Below are positions 1 to 8,029 of a DNA stretch of 37,009 nt, piece by piece. The stretch lies in NCBI GenBank assembly GCA_903837785.1, contig CAILVY010000276.1, positions 1 to 37,009 of the forward strand, given 5' to 3'. The notes under the pieces were generated by a model that saw only the letters and a list, made by a program, of their open reading frames with translations, did not search any database and was not told where the DNA came from. Each line of letters starts with the position of its first letter. Position 1 is the stretch's first letter. The position numbers and the translations under genes were made by a program. This DNA is from Candidatus Hydrogenedentota bacterium (lineage in GTDB: Bacteria; Hydrogenedentota; Hydrogenedentia; Hydrogenedentales; CAILVY01).

Positions 1-463
1 CGCCGGCGGCCACCGCCGTCTTCGGGCCCATCCGGTGATGCTCGACCCACCGCATCGACGCTTCCTTTGCGCCGATGTACAGGGCAAAGACCACCGCGAT
101 CACGCCCACGCATTGCTTGATAAAGACGTTGTAGTGCTCGATCCCCTCGCGGCCGACCCACCACCACACGAGCGCGCCCAGGACCGTGCCCGCGATCGAG
201 GGAAAGTAGAGTTCGAGGATGGGCTTCCAGGCCTTGTTGTCCCAGTGGTGATAAATCGCGTTCAGGTCGCAGAGGATCAGCAGCGGGAGCAGGGTTGCCG
301 CCACTTTGTTGATCGGCATGACGAGCATCATGAGCGGGAGCGAGAGAATGCCCGCGCCGCCGGCAAAGCCGGATTTGCTGATGCCCTGTATGACGATGGC
401 CAGGCCGACCAGCACCCAGAAGAGCGCCAGCGGCACGCCCGGTTCGATGAATCCGTCGAGCAT
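1..463 (-). CDS. TauE/SafE (TSUP) family membrane permease, 3' end cut by window edge
   Basis: About 154 residues are visible from an ATG at 463, and the reading frame runs off the left edge. The N-terminal half is strongly hydrophobic. It contains the small-residue stretch KSGFAGGAG at about residues 25-33, followed by a second membrane helix rich in Leu, Met and Pro. That layout is typical of the first repeat of TSUP (sulfite exporter TauE/SafE) proteins, which carry anions such as sulfite, sulfoacetate or other small organosulfur or carboxylate ions across the inner membrane. It lies 82 bp downstream of the ABC permease on the same strand and may be the last gene of that operon. The substrate cannot be inferred. 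The ribosome site is weak, so the start rests on the hydrophobic reading frame beginning there. Confidence 0.75.
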   Translation of the reverse strand, partial: MLDGFIEPGVPLALFWVLVGLAIVIQGISKSGFAGGAGILSLPLMMLVMPINKVAATLLPLLILCDLNAIYHHWDNKAWKPILELYFPSIAGTVLGALVWWWVGREGIEHYNVFIKQCVGVIAVVFALYIGAKEASMRWVEHHRMGPKTAVAAG

Positions 464-545
464 GGAACGTCCCGGAAGTTGAATGCAGGGGATGAACGCA
501 GAAGCGCACACGATACACGAGGAGTGGAAACGGAATCCAGAAGCG

Positions 546-2237
546 CTATTCGCGGTCTTTGACGAGCTTGGCGAGGATGTGCTGTTCGCGGGCGAGAAGG
601 ACGTCGCCGGCGTGGACGAGCGCGAAGGAGTACGCGACGGCGGTGAGGGCGAGCAGTCCAAGCGCGGCAAGCAGTCCGACGGGGGCGCCTTTGATGCCCC
701 AGAAGGTTTCGGCCAATTGATCGAGCATCATGCAGAAGGCGGCGGGCAGCATCAGGATGGCCACGAGGATTGCGGAGAAGAGCCCCACGAGGAAGAGGAT
801 GGGCCGGTTGCCATGGGCGCGCATCGTGTCGCGTCCGATGCGGTAGGGAAAGTAGAGCGAGACGAAATTGCCAATGAGGCAGTAGGCGAGATAGAGCTGC
901 AGCGCCAGAACCATCGAGATCCAGACGGCGCGTGCGGGCGTGTGCACCAGGAGCGCGCCGCCGGCGACAAAGGCGAGGCTCATGCCGCCCGCGAAGGGGA
1001 AGAGGCTGAGGTTCTTCGCGAGAATGTACTTGTAGCGGGGCGCGGGCAGCAGCACGAGCCCGCGAAAGCCCTGCTGATCGATGCCGAAGATGTTGAAGAA
1101 GACCATCGTGAAATTGAAGAAGGGCCATACGAGTACAGCGGCCGGCAGCCAGGTGCCGCCGCCGCTCCACTGCTCGGCGTAGGGTCCCGTGCGGAAGAGG
1201 ATGAGGAAGAACAGGGCCATCACGGGGGGCATGATCAACAGGATGCGTATGTTCGGGTGCCGGAGATAGCCGAGGAAGGCGGCCGTAGTCATGGCGCTAG
1301 TGTCGTCCGCGAGGAACGGGATGCGGCTTCCCGTGGCGGGCATCCGGCCTTTGAGGTTGACGGCCTTGCGGCGGGTGCGCCCGCCGAGTTCGCCGAGATA
1401 GAAGCGGAGAGTGGAGCGGTAGCCCAGCACGAGTCCGATGGCCGCGAATCCCGTCAGCCCGATGAAACAGAGCCACGCGGGGCCGGGCTCGTCGTTCAGC
1501 AGGCTCCAGGTGCCGTAGGGCAGCCAGCCGATGGGGAAGGCCATGTTGGCGTAGTGCGCCCAGGCCTGCGCCTGATCCGGAGAGATCTGCTTCAGGCGGG
1601 CCGCCCATGCCTCGTTGCCGCGCAGGGAGTGCATGACAAGGTTGGGCAGTTGGAAGAGGATGGCCATGCCCACGGGCAGGAGGGTCAGGATGAAACGGCG
1701 GCGGCGTTTGTTTTCCATGAGGATGGCCACTTTGCCCCGCACGTAATAGGCCCAGGCCGCGAACATGAGGTAGAAGGCGAGTCCGAGTGGGATTGCAGAG
1801 AGCATCTGCGGGCCGCGCCGCGTGCACAGTCCCGCCAGGAGTCCCATGAGTCCCGGCAGAAAGAGCACGAGCGCGGGGCTGAGCAGCGACGACGCGAAGT
1901 TCATGCTGAAGATCAGGCGCATCGAGACCGGGAAGAAGAGCATCTTCCGGAAGTCAATGATGTCGGCACGCTGAATCTCGATGGCGAGCGACCAGAACCA
2001 CAGGAAGCAGAAGAGGACGACGACCGCATCGAGCACGAGCATGATAAGCAGGGGTTCCTGGGGACCGAGCCAGAGCCGGCCCGCGTATAAGCCGCCGACG
2101 CCGGAGGCCGCGGCGGCGGCCACCCCCACGACGAAGAGAAAGAGCAGCACGACGAGCGAGATGAAGCGGCCCATCGACCACGTGTTGCGGATCAGGGCGA
2201 TCTTGAGCGAGAGCAGCGCCCAGAACTGGCCGGACAT
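546..2237 (-). CDS. ABC-2 type transporter permease, large (about 563 aa)
   Basis: This polytopic membrane protein has roughly twelve hydrophobic segments arranged as two similar halves, with a cytoplasmic stretch around residues 285-330. It is the presumed membrane partner of the ATPase encoded just upstream, and would form an exporter or a membrane-remodelling transporter. I chose the ATG at 2237 because it overlaps the stop codon of the ATPase by one base (TGATG), a classic translational-coupling arrangement. A start seven codons earlier (2258) is open but would overlap the ATPase by 22 bases. No periplasmic binding protein is nearby, so import is unlikely. The substrate is unknown. Confidence 0.82.
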   Translation of the reverse strand: MSGQFWALLSLKIALIRNTWSMGRFISLVVLLFLFVVGVAAAAASGVGGLYAGRLWLGPQEPLLIMLVLDAVVVLFCFLWFWSLAIEIQRADIIDFRKMLFFPVSMRLIFSMNFASSLLSPALVLFLPGLMGLLAGLCTRRGPQMLSAIPLGLAFYLMFAAWAYYVRGKVAILMENKRRRRFILTLLPVGMAILFQLPNLVMHSLRGNEAWAARLKQISPDQAQAWAHYANMAFPIGWLPYGTWSLLNDEPGPAWLCFIGLTGFAAIGLVLGYRSTLRFYLGELGGRTRRKAVNLKGRMPATGSRIPFLADDTSAMTTAAFLGYLRHPNIRILLIMPPVMALFFLILFRTGPYAEQWSGGGTWLPAAVLVWPFFNFTMVFFNIFGIDQQGFRGLVLLPAPRYKYILAKNLSLFPFAGGMSLAFVAGGALLVHTPARAVWISMVLALQLYLAYCLIGNFVSLYFPYRIGRDTMRAHGNRPILFLVGLFSAILVAILMLPAAFCMMLDQLAETFWGIKGAPVGLLAALGLLALTAVAYSFALVHAGDVLLAREQHILAKLVKDRE

Positions 2238-2998
2238 CAGACCCGCCCTCCGAGCCATGACAGGCCGACGGCGGCCTCTTCCGGCTGGCCCACCGCGGCC
2301 ACGAACAAGTCTTCGAGCGAGCCGCCCGAAGCCAGCTCGTCGAGCCGCCCCTGTTTCACGAGCCGCCCCTTGTGGATGATGCCCACGTGGGTGCAGAGCC
2401 GCTCGACAATTTCCAGAATGTGCGAGGTCAGGAAGACTGTGGCGCCGCGCTGCACCAGGCGATCGAGCACCGCGCGAATCGTGCGCGAGGCCAGCGCATC
2501 AATGCCCTCGAAGGGCTCGTCGAGAAAGAGCAATTCGGGATCGTGGATGATCGAAGCGGCGAGCGAGAGCTTCTTCTTCATGCCGTGCGAGAATTCGAGG
2601 GCAAGGGTTTTCCCCGTGTCGGCCAGCCCGAGCAGCTCGAGCAGCTCCTCGGCGCGGCGCCGGGCGGTATCGCGCGGCATTCTGTACATGCGCCCGACGA
2701 AGGTGAGATATTCGCGCGCGGTGAGGTTCTCGAAGATGCAGAGGTCCTCGGGCACCACGCCGATGCGCCGCTTGATCTGGAGGGGCGTCCGCCCGAGGTC
2801 CTGCCCGAGAATCCTCGCGCGTCCGCCGCTCGCGGCGGTGATGCCGGTCAGGATCTTGATCGTGGTTGATTTTCCCGCGCCGTTCGGACCGAGGAATCCG
2901 TAGAAGCTTCCGCGTTCGACGCGCAGGTCTATCCCGTCCACTGCCCGCAGGCTGTCATACACCTTTGTCAGGCCGGCCGTCTCGATACAGTATTCCAT
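2237..2998 (-). CDS. ABC transporter ATP-binding protein
   Basis: This 253-residue ATPase has all the expected elements: Walker A GPNGAGKST (37-45), Q-loop region near VVPED (81-85), a divergent signature FSHGMKKK (136-143) in place of LSGGQ, Walker B LLFLDEP (156-162) and the switch histidine in LTSH (193). It belongs to the DrrA/CcmA-like group of ATPases that power ABC-2 exporters. Such proteins hydrolyse ATP at the cytoplasmic face as a dimer bound to the permease. The ATG at 2998 follows a GAGG ribosome site and lies only six bases after the isomerase-like gene. The stop is fused to the permease start. This supports a single transcript running isomerase, ATPase, permease and perhaps the TauE-like gene. 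Confidence 0.93.
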   Translation of the reverse strand: MEYCIETAGLTKVYDSLRAVDGIDLRVERGSFYGFLGPNGAGKSTTIKILTGITAASGGRARILGQDLGRTPLQIKRRIGVVPEDLCIFENLTAREYLTFVGRMYRMPRDTARRRAEELLELLGLADTGKTLALEFSHGMKKKLSLAASIIHDPELLFLDEPFEGIDALASRTIRAVLDRLVQRGATVFLTSHILEIVERLCTHVGIIHKGRLVKQGRLDELASGGSLEDLFVAAVGQPEEAAVGLSWLGGRV

Positions 2999-3004
2999 AG
3001 GTCC

Positions 3005-3874
3005 TCACGCCCATTCGGCGGCCGCGTCGCGCAGCCACGCAAGGCACACTTTGCTTGCGCCTTCGCGGCCGTCGCCGCTGAGATAATGTCCGTAACGCGT
3101 CCGCAGGTTCTCGGGGAAGCTGTCGGGATCGACGTGCGTTTCCAGAGAAACGAATCCGTTGTAGCCGTCCTCCTTGAGCGCGCGGAGCTGTGCCGGCCAA
3201 TGGGCGAGGCCTTCGCCGAGGAAGACGTTGGGAACCGTGCCGTCCGCGGCCGGCGCGGCGTCTTTTACGTGGACGTGCACGAGGTCGTCCCTGAGCAGCG
3301 CATAGCCGTCCGGAAACGTTGCCATGGCCGGGCCTTCCGCGTCCTGGATGTGGTTGGCGGGGTCCCACACGGCCTTGGCGCGCGGACATGCCAGACGATC
3401 GAGAAAGTGCCGCAAGTGGGCCGCGGTGCCGACATAGCACGCCGCCTCGTTCTCGACGCCCAGTGTCACGGCCTTCTCTTCCAGAATTCCGGGCACGGAC
3501 TCATAGGCGCGCAGCATGGCGTCCCAGGGTTTCGCCACGCGGCCGTGGCCCCAGAAGACGAATCCGCGAATCAGCGTGCAGCCCAGGGCATGGCCGATGT
3601 CGGCGCAGCGGCGCAGGAGGTCCATGTGCTGCGCCACGGCGGCCGCATCCTCGAGTTCGCATTTCCCGAAGGGCGAAGCGATGCTGCACGCGATCATGCC
3701 GTGGCCGTCGAGGATGGATTTGATCTCGCGGACCTGCGTGTCGCTCAACTCCGCCACGTTCGTGTCCCAGATCCCGCGCAGTTCGGCGCCCGTCACGCCG
3801 AACTCCGCGCACACCGCGCAGGCATGGGCGAGATCCTGTGATATCTCATCCGTGAAGGCGCCCCATTGAAACAC
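3005..3874 (-). CDS. Sugar phosphate isomerase/epimerase family protein (xylose-isomerase-like TIM barrel)
   Basis: This 289-residue protein matches the AP endonuclease 2/xylose-isomerase-like TIM barrel family. It contains the ordered metal-ligand pattern: glutamates in VENEA (141-144), aspartate in WDPANH (170-175), histidine in HVHVKD (200-205) and glutamate in SLETH (243-247). Family members isomerise or epimerise sugars and inositols using a divalent metal in the cytoplasm, but the family is broad and the substrate is not predictable. The start is GTG at 3874, preceded by GGGAG seven bases upstream. It heads the minus-strand operon with an ABC exporter. A promoter-like TGTTATGAT lies 34 bases upstream. 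There is no signal peptide. Confidence 0.88.
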   Translation of the reverse strand: MFQWGAFTDEISQDLAHACAVCAEFGVTGAELRGIWDTNVAELSDTQVREIKSILDGHGMIACSIASPFGKCELEDAAAVAQHMDLLRRCADIGHALGCTLIRGFVFWGHGRVAKPWDAMLRAYESVPGILEEKAVTLGVENEAACYVGTAAHLRHFLDRLACPRAKAVWDPANHIQDAEGPAMATFPDGYALLRDDLVHVHVKDAAPAADGTVPNVFLGEGLAHWPAQLRALKEDGYNGFVSLETHVDPDSFPENLRTRYGHYLSGDGREGASKVCLAWLRDAAAEWA

Positions 3875-3907
3875 GTTCGAACTCCCGGGTAGTTGTTTCG
3901 TCCGGAT

Positions 3908-3916
3908 ATCATAACA
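3908..3916 (-). promoter_or_regulatory. Extended -10 promoter element for the isomerase/ABC operon
   Basis: On the minus strand the sequence reads TGT-TATGAT, an extended -10 hexamer with five of six consensus bases, about 34 bases before the GTG start at 3874. No convincing -35 is visible (TTAGCG at 17 bp is weak). This is inferred from sequence only. Confidence 0.5.
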
Positions 3917-3994
3917 GAGTCCTTCGCGCGCGCTAAACCGCGCCCGTTTCCTGTCTCATGCGTTCCCCGTTGCGCCTGCTCCGCGGCCGCCGCC

Positions 3995-4024
3995 TTCCAC
4001 GAGGGGGGTGAATCGTGCTACATT
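3995..4024 (+). promoter_or_regulatory. Predicted promoter of the rhamnosidase operon
   Basis: TTCCAC (3995-4000) and TACATT (4019-4024) are separated by 18 bp. The -10 is preceded by TGC, making an extended -10 TGCTACATT. The same -10 nonamer with the same spacer length occurs before the PpiD-like gene at 31256. It lies 86 bp upstream of the chosen ATG at 4111. Confidence 0.5.
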
Positions 4025-4037
4025 CTCCAAATCGGGA

Positions 4038-4072
4038 GTCTCGCGCGGTGCTTCATGTTTTCAGGGCGAGAC
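4038..4072 (+). promoter_or_regulatory. Inverted repeat in the rhamnosidase leader
   Basis: GTCTCGC (4038-4044) and GCGAGAC (4066-4072) are perfect seven-base complements separated by 21 bases. They lie between the predicted promoter and the start codon. They could form an RNA hairpin in the leader or be half-sites of an operator. Nothing distinguishes these two options, and a chance origin is possible. Confidence 0.3.
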
Positions 4073-4110
4073 GCTCTTCTGAGGGAATCTTGAACAGAAG
4101 GAAGACTGCC

Positions 4111-6924
4111 ATGGCGCCTGTTGGGAAATCCGCGCTCACTCTTGGCCTGATCAGGGTGCAACTTATGTTGATGCTGACTTTGTTTGCGCATGTTGCGGCG
4201 TTCAGCGAGGAGAATCCGCTCATCGTGTCCAAGCTGCGTTGTGAGTACCTCGCGGCGCCGGAGGGCATCGATGCGGTGCAGCCGCGGTTGGGCTGGATCC
4301 TGCTTTCCGCCGCGCGCGCGCAGAAGCAGACGGGGTATCAGGTGATTGTTGCGTCATCGCAGGAGGCGATCGACGCGAATCAGGGCGATCTCTGGGATTC
4401 GGGCAAAGTGGACTCGGATCAATCCGTGAACGTGGCGTATGCGGGCAAGGCCCTGGTTTCGTTCCAGCGCTGTTACTGGAAAGTGCGCGTGTGGGACAAG
4501 GCGGGCCAGGCGTCGGCGTGGAGCGCGCCCGCGCGGTGGAGCATGGGCCTGCTGCAGGCGTCGGACTGGACGGCGAAGTGGGTCGGGCTCGACAAGCCCG
4601 GTCCCGAAACAAGCAAGGAGAACCCCGTGCTTCCGGCGCGCATGCTGCGCCGCGAGTTCACAGTGCCCAAGAGCGTGGCGCGCGCGACGGCGTATGTCTG
4701 CGGCCTGGGCCTGTTCGAACTGCACCTGAACGGGGCGAAGGTGGGCGATCACGTGCTCGAGCCGGCGCTCACGGAATACGACAAGCGTGAGTTCTACGTC
4801 ACGTTCGACGTGACGGACCGGCTGGCGGAAGGCAAGAACGCGCTTGGCGTGCTGCTGGGCAACGGCCGCTATTATGCGCCGCGCGGGGAAGTGCCGACGC
4901 ACACGCGCACGTATGGCTATCCGAAGCTGCTCCTGCAGTTGCGGGTGGAATACCGCGACGGGTCGTTCGACACGATTGTGAGCGACGAGTCGTGGAAGCT
5001 GACGACGGACGGGCCGATTCGCGCGAACAACGAATACGACGGCGAGGTGTACGACGCGCAAATGGAGCTGGCCGGGTGGGACCGGTCGGGCTTCGACGAT
5101 GCCTCGTGGCAGGCGGCCCAGACGGTCGAGGCGCCGGGCGGTGTGTTGTCCGCGCAAATGATGGCGCCCATCCGGGTGATGGAAACGTTGCACCCCGTCG
5201 CGATCACGAACCCGGCCCCGGGCGTTTACGTCTATGACATGGGCCAGAACATGGTTGGGTGGTGCCGGCTGAAAGTGGAAGGCCCGAAGGGCACGAAAGT
5301 GACGTTGCGTCATGCCGAGACGATCCATCCCGACGGCACGCTGTATCTTGACAACATCCGCGGCGCAAAGGTGACGGACACGTACGTCCTCAAGGGCGGC
5401 GGCGCCGAAGTGTACGAACCGCGCTTCACGTATCACGGATTCCGCTACGTCGAGTTGTGCGGCTATCCGGGCGAGCCCGGGCTCGCCACGATCGAAGGCT
5501 GCGTGGTTCACGATGCGGTTGAGCGCGCGGGCAGCTTCGCCTGTTCGAATCCGCTGCTCAATCAGATCTACAAGAACATTTACTGGGGCGTGCGCGGCAA
5601 TTACCGGAGCCTGCCGACGGACTGCCCGCAACGCGACGAGCGCCAGGGGTGGCTGGGCGATCGCGCGGCGGAATGCCGGGGCGAAACGAGCTTTTTCGAC
5701 ATTTCGGCGCTCTATGCAAAATGGGTGGGCGACATCGCGGACGCGCAGAAAGAGAATGGCAGCGTCTCCGACGTGTGCCCCTCGTACTGGCCGCTGTACA
5801 ACGACAACGTGACGTGGCCGAGCGCCTTCATCATCATTCCGGAAATGCTGCGCACGGAGTATGGCGATGCGCGGGTGGCCGAGAGGCACTATGCGGGCAT
5901 GAAGAAGTGGATCGACCACATGTGCGGCTTCGTGAAGGACGGCATCATCGCCAAGGACAATTACGGCGACTGGTGCGTGCCGCCCGAGGAGCAGCACCTG
6001 ATCCATTCGAACGATCCGGCGCGCAAGACGCCGGGCGAGGTGGTGGCCACGGCCTATCTGTATCACGACCTCGACTTGATGCGCGGCTATGCCGAACAGC
6101 TCGGGAAGGCGGACGATGCGCTGCATTTCGCGGAGGTTGCGGCGCAACTCCTGGCGGCATTCCAGGAGAAGTTCTTCAACAAGGAGACGTTCCAGTACGC
6201 GAACGGATCGCAGACGTCGAGCGTGCTCCCGCTGGCTTTCGGCATGGTTCCCGCGGAATACCGCGAGCGCGTTTTCGCCCGGCTGGTTGAGAAGATTGAA
6301 GGCGAGGGCAAGAGCCACATCGGCACCGGGCTCATCGGCGGACAGTGGCTGATGCGCACGCTGACGGAGAACGGCCGCGCGGATCTCGCATACACGATTG
6401 CCTCGCAGAAGGACTATCCGAGCTGGGGTTACATGATCGGGCAGAACGCCACGACTATCTGGGAGCTGTGGAACGGGAACACGGCGGATCCCGCCATGAA
6501 TTCGCACAATCACGTGATGCTCGTGGGCGACCTCGGCATCTGGATGCACGAATGCCTCGCGGGCATCCGTCCTGACGCGGCCCAGCCCGGTTTCAAGCAT
6601 GTCGTGATGCGCCCGTATCCCGCGGGCGACCTGGAGTTTGTCAATGCATGCCGCGAGACGCCGCACGGGACGATCTACAGCGCGTGGCGCGCCAATGACA
6701 AGGGATTCACGTGGGACGTGACGATCCCGCCGAACACGACGGCGACGGTGCACGTGCCAGCGAACGATGCCGCGGCCGTGACTGAAAGCGGCAAGCCGGC
6801 CGGCGAGTCCGAGGGGCTCGCGGTTGTGCGCATGGACGCGGGCGCGGCCGTGTATGAGGCGGCCTCCGGACATTACGCATTTAATGCCCCGGCGTTTACG
6901 CGCCCGGGCGCCGGCGCGCGCTGA
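4111..6924 (+). CDS. Exported alpha-L-rhamnosidase, glycoside hydrolase family 78
   Basis: This protein of about 937 residues has the full GH78 layout: an N-terminal Ig-like domain, the two beta-sandwich rhamnosidase domains (roughly 150-480), an (alpha/alpha)6 catalytic barrel (about 490-830) and a C-terminal beta domain. The hallmark PTDCPQRDERQGWLGD lies at 502-517, with E510 the likely general acid. TTIWELWN (781-788) places E785 as the likely base. The enzyme removes terminal alpha-linked L-rhamnose from pectin, ulvan-like polymers or glycosides. The ATG at 4111 has an AGAAGGAAG ribosome site and starts a signal peptide whose hydrophobic core spans about residues 8-30. An upstream in-frame ATG at 4015 would fall inside the predicted promoter. 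The URO-D-family gene follows after 15 bp. Confidence 0.93.
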   Translation: MAPVGKSALTLGLIRVQLMLMLTLFAHVAAFSEENPLIVSKLRCEYLAAPEGIDAVQPRLGWILLSAARAQKQTGYQVIVASSQEAIDANQGDLWDSGKVDSDQSVNVAYAGKALVSFQRCYWKVRVWDKAGQASAWSAPARWSMGLLQASDWTAKWVGLDKPGPETSKENPVLPARMLRREFTVPKSVARATAYVCGLGLFELHLNGAKVGDHVLEPALTEYDKREFYVTFDVTDRLAEGKNALGVLLGNGRYYAPRGEVPTHTRTYGYPKLLLQLRVEYRDGSFDTIVSDESWKLTTDGPIRANNEYDGEVYDAQMELAGWDRSGFDDASWQAAQTVEAPGGVLSAQMMAPIRVMETLHPVAITNPAPGVYVYDMGQNMVGWCRLKVEGPKGTKVTLRHAETIHPDGTLYLDNIRGAKVTDTYVLKGGGAEVYEPRFTYHGFRYVELCGYPGEPGLATIEGCVVHDAVERAGSFACSNPLLNQIYKNIYWGVRGNYRSLPTDCPQRDERQGWLGDRAAECRGETSFFDISALYAKWVGDIADAQKENGSVSDVCPSYWPLYNDNVTWPSAFIIIPEMLRTEYGDARVAERHYAGMKKWIDHMCGFVKDGIIAKDNYGDWCVPPEEQHLIHSNDPARKTPGEVVATAYLYHDLDLMRGYAEQLGKADDALHFAEVAAQLLAAFQEKFFNKETFQYANGSQTSSVLPLAFGMVPAEYRERVFARLVEKIEGEGKSHIGTGLIGGQWLMRTLTENGRADLAYTIASQKDYPSWGYMIGQNATTIWELWNGNTADPAMNSHNHVMLVGDLGIWMHECLAGIRPDAAQPGFKHVVMRPYPAGDLEFVNACRETPHGTIYSAWRANDKGFTWDVTIPPNTTATVHVPANDAAAVTESGKPAGESEGLAVVRMDAGAAVYEAASGHYAFNAPAFTRPGAGAR

Positions 6925-6939
6925 ACTCGGGAGAGCGTC

Positions 6940-7932
6940 ATGAACCACGTGGAACGGTTTCGCGCCGTGATGCACTTCCAGCCGGTGGATCGCCTGCCGC
7001 GCTGGGAATGGGCGATGTGGTGGGACCAGACGATTGCGCGCTGGCACGAGGAAGGCCTGCCGCGGACGCTGGAAGGCGTCTTCGAGATTGGCGAGTACTT
7101 CGGGCTCGATCCGTATCAGCAGTTCTGGTTCAGTACGACCGAGGCGAACATCGAGGCGGCGCAGCATCACGTGGAAGGCGGCGTGGCCACGATGGACGAT
7201 TATCTGGCAATTCGTCCCCAGCTCTATCCGGAGCACGGCGCGGCCATTGCGGCGATGGGGCCGTGGGCGCGGCGGCAGAGGGAAGGCGAGGCGGTAGTCT
7301 GGGCCACACTCGAAGGCTTCTTCTGGCTGCCGCGCACGCTGCTGGGCCAGGAAGGGCACATGTTCGCCTTCTATGAGCAGCCGGAACTGATCCATCGAAT
7401 CAACGAAGACCTGCTCCAGTTCAATCTGCGCCTGCTGCGCGAGATGTCCCGGGTGTGCATCCCCACGTTCATGACTTTCGCGGAGGACATGTCCTTCAAC
7501 CGCGGTCCTATGATCTCGGAGGCGCTGTTCAAGGAATTCCTGACGCCGTACTATCACCGCCTGCTCCCCGCGGTGCGCGAACTGGACATTCTTCCCATCG
7601 TGGATACGGACGGCGACATCACGATGATGATTCCGTGGCTGCTGGACGCGGGCGTCGCCGGGGTGTTGCCGCTGGAACGGCAGGCCGGCGTGGACGGGCT
7701 GCGGATGCGGGAGTCTTTCCCGAGACTGGGGATGATTGGCCATTTCGACAAGATGTGCATGACGCGCGGCGCTGCGGCGATGCGCGCGGAATTCGAGCGG
7801 CTGCTTCCGATCATAAAGACGGGCGGCTTCATCCCGAGCGTGGATCATCAGACGCCGCCCGGGGTCCCGCTCGAGGCGTATCGGGAGTATCTGGGACTGC
7901 TGGACGAATACGCGCGGATGGGCGCCGCATGA
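6940..7932 (+). CDS. Uroporphyrinogen decarboxylase-fold (URO-D/methyltransferase-like) protein
   Basis: This 330-residue cytoplasmic protein resembles the URO-D superfamily, whose members include true HemE decarboxylases and corrinoid:coenzyme methyltransferases such as MtaA. The N-terminal VERFRAVMHFQPVDRLPRWE and the C-terminal GGFIPSVDHQTPPGVPLEAY are typical of the large, poorly characterised branch common in PVC-type genomes. The arginine-rich substrate pocket of real HemE is not evident, so haem synthesis is unlikely. A GGGAG ribosome site sits five bases before the ATG. The gene is 15 bp after the rhamnosidase, so the two are probably co-transcribed. That context suggests, without proof, a role in handling methylated sugars or aglycones released by the hydrolase. 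Confidence 0.78.
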   Translation: MNHVERFRAVMHFQPVDRLPRWEWAMWWDQTIARWHEEGLPRTLEGVFEIGEYFGLDPYQQFWFSTTEANIEAAQHHVEGGVATMDDYLAIRPQLYPEHGAAIAAMGPWARRQREGEAVVWATLEGFFWLPRTLLGQEGHMFAFYEQPELIHRINEDLLQFNLRLLREMSRVCIPTFMTFAEDMSFNRGPMISEALFKEFLTPYYHRLLPAVRELDILPIVDTDGDITMMIPWLLDAGVAGVLPLERQAGVDGLRMRESFPRLGMIGHFDKMCMTRGAAAMRAEFERLLPIIKTGGFIPSVDHQTPPGVPLEAYREYLGLLDEYARMGAA

Positions 7933-7945
7933 GGCGTGAAGCGGC

Positions 7946-7974
7946 TTGTGGCATGGGGTCTTGTTTCGTATAAT
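7946..7974 (+). promoter_or_regulatory. Predicted sigma70 promoter of the HTH gene
   Basis: A perfect TATAAT (7969-7974) is placed 17 bp after TTGTGG (7946-7951). It begins only 14 bases past the stop of the URO-D gene and 55 bases before the ATG at 8030. It is the best -10 match seen in the window, which suggests the HTH gene is transcribed on its own. Confidence 0.65.
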
Positions 7975-8029
7975 AACTTTCTTCTGGCTTCCTAGAGGGT
8001 TACAACCGAAGAAGCGGGGTCTGGAGGGT

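Noticed and set aside
483..2090. A 535-codon plus-strand frame opposite the ABC permease
   Set aside because: It is strongly acidic/Gly-rich with no motif, while the minus strand encodes a membrane protein coupled to its ATPase.
3970..3975. TTGCGC as the -35 of the rhamnosidase promoter
   Set aside because: It is 43 bp from the -10 candidate, far outside usable spacing; TTCCAC at 18 bp was used instead.
6940..7932. True uroporphyrinogen decarboxylase (hemE) linked to the sirohaem genes
   Set aside because: The gene is next to a glycoside hydrolase, far from cobA-hemD, and does not show the arginine-rich HemE N-terminal signature.
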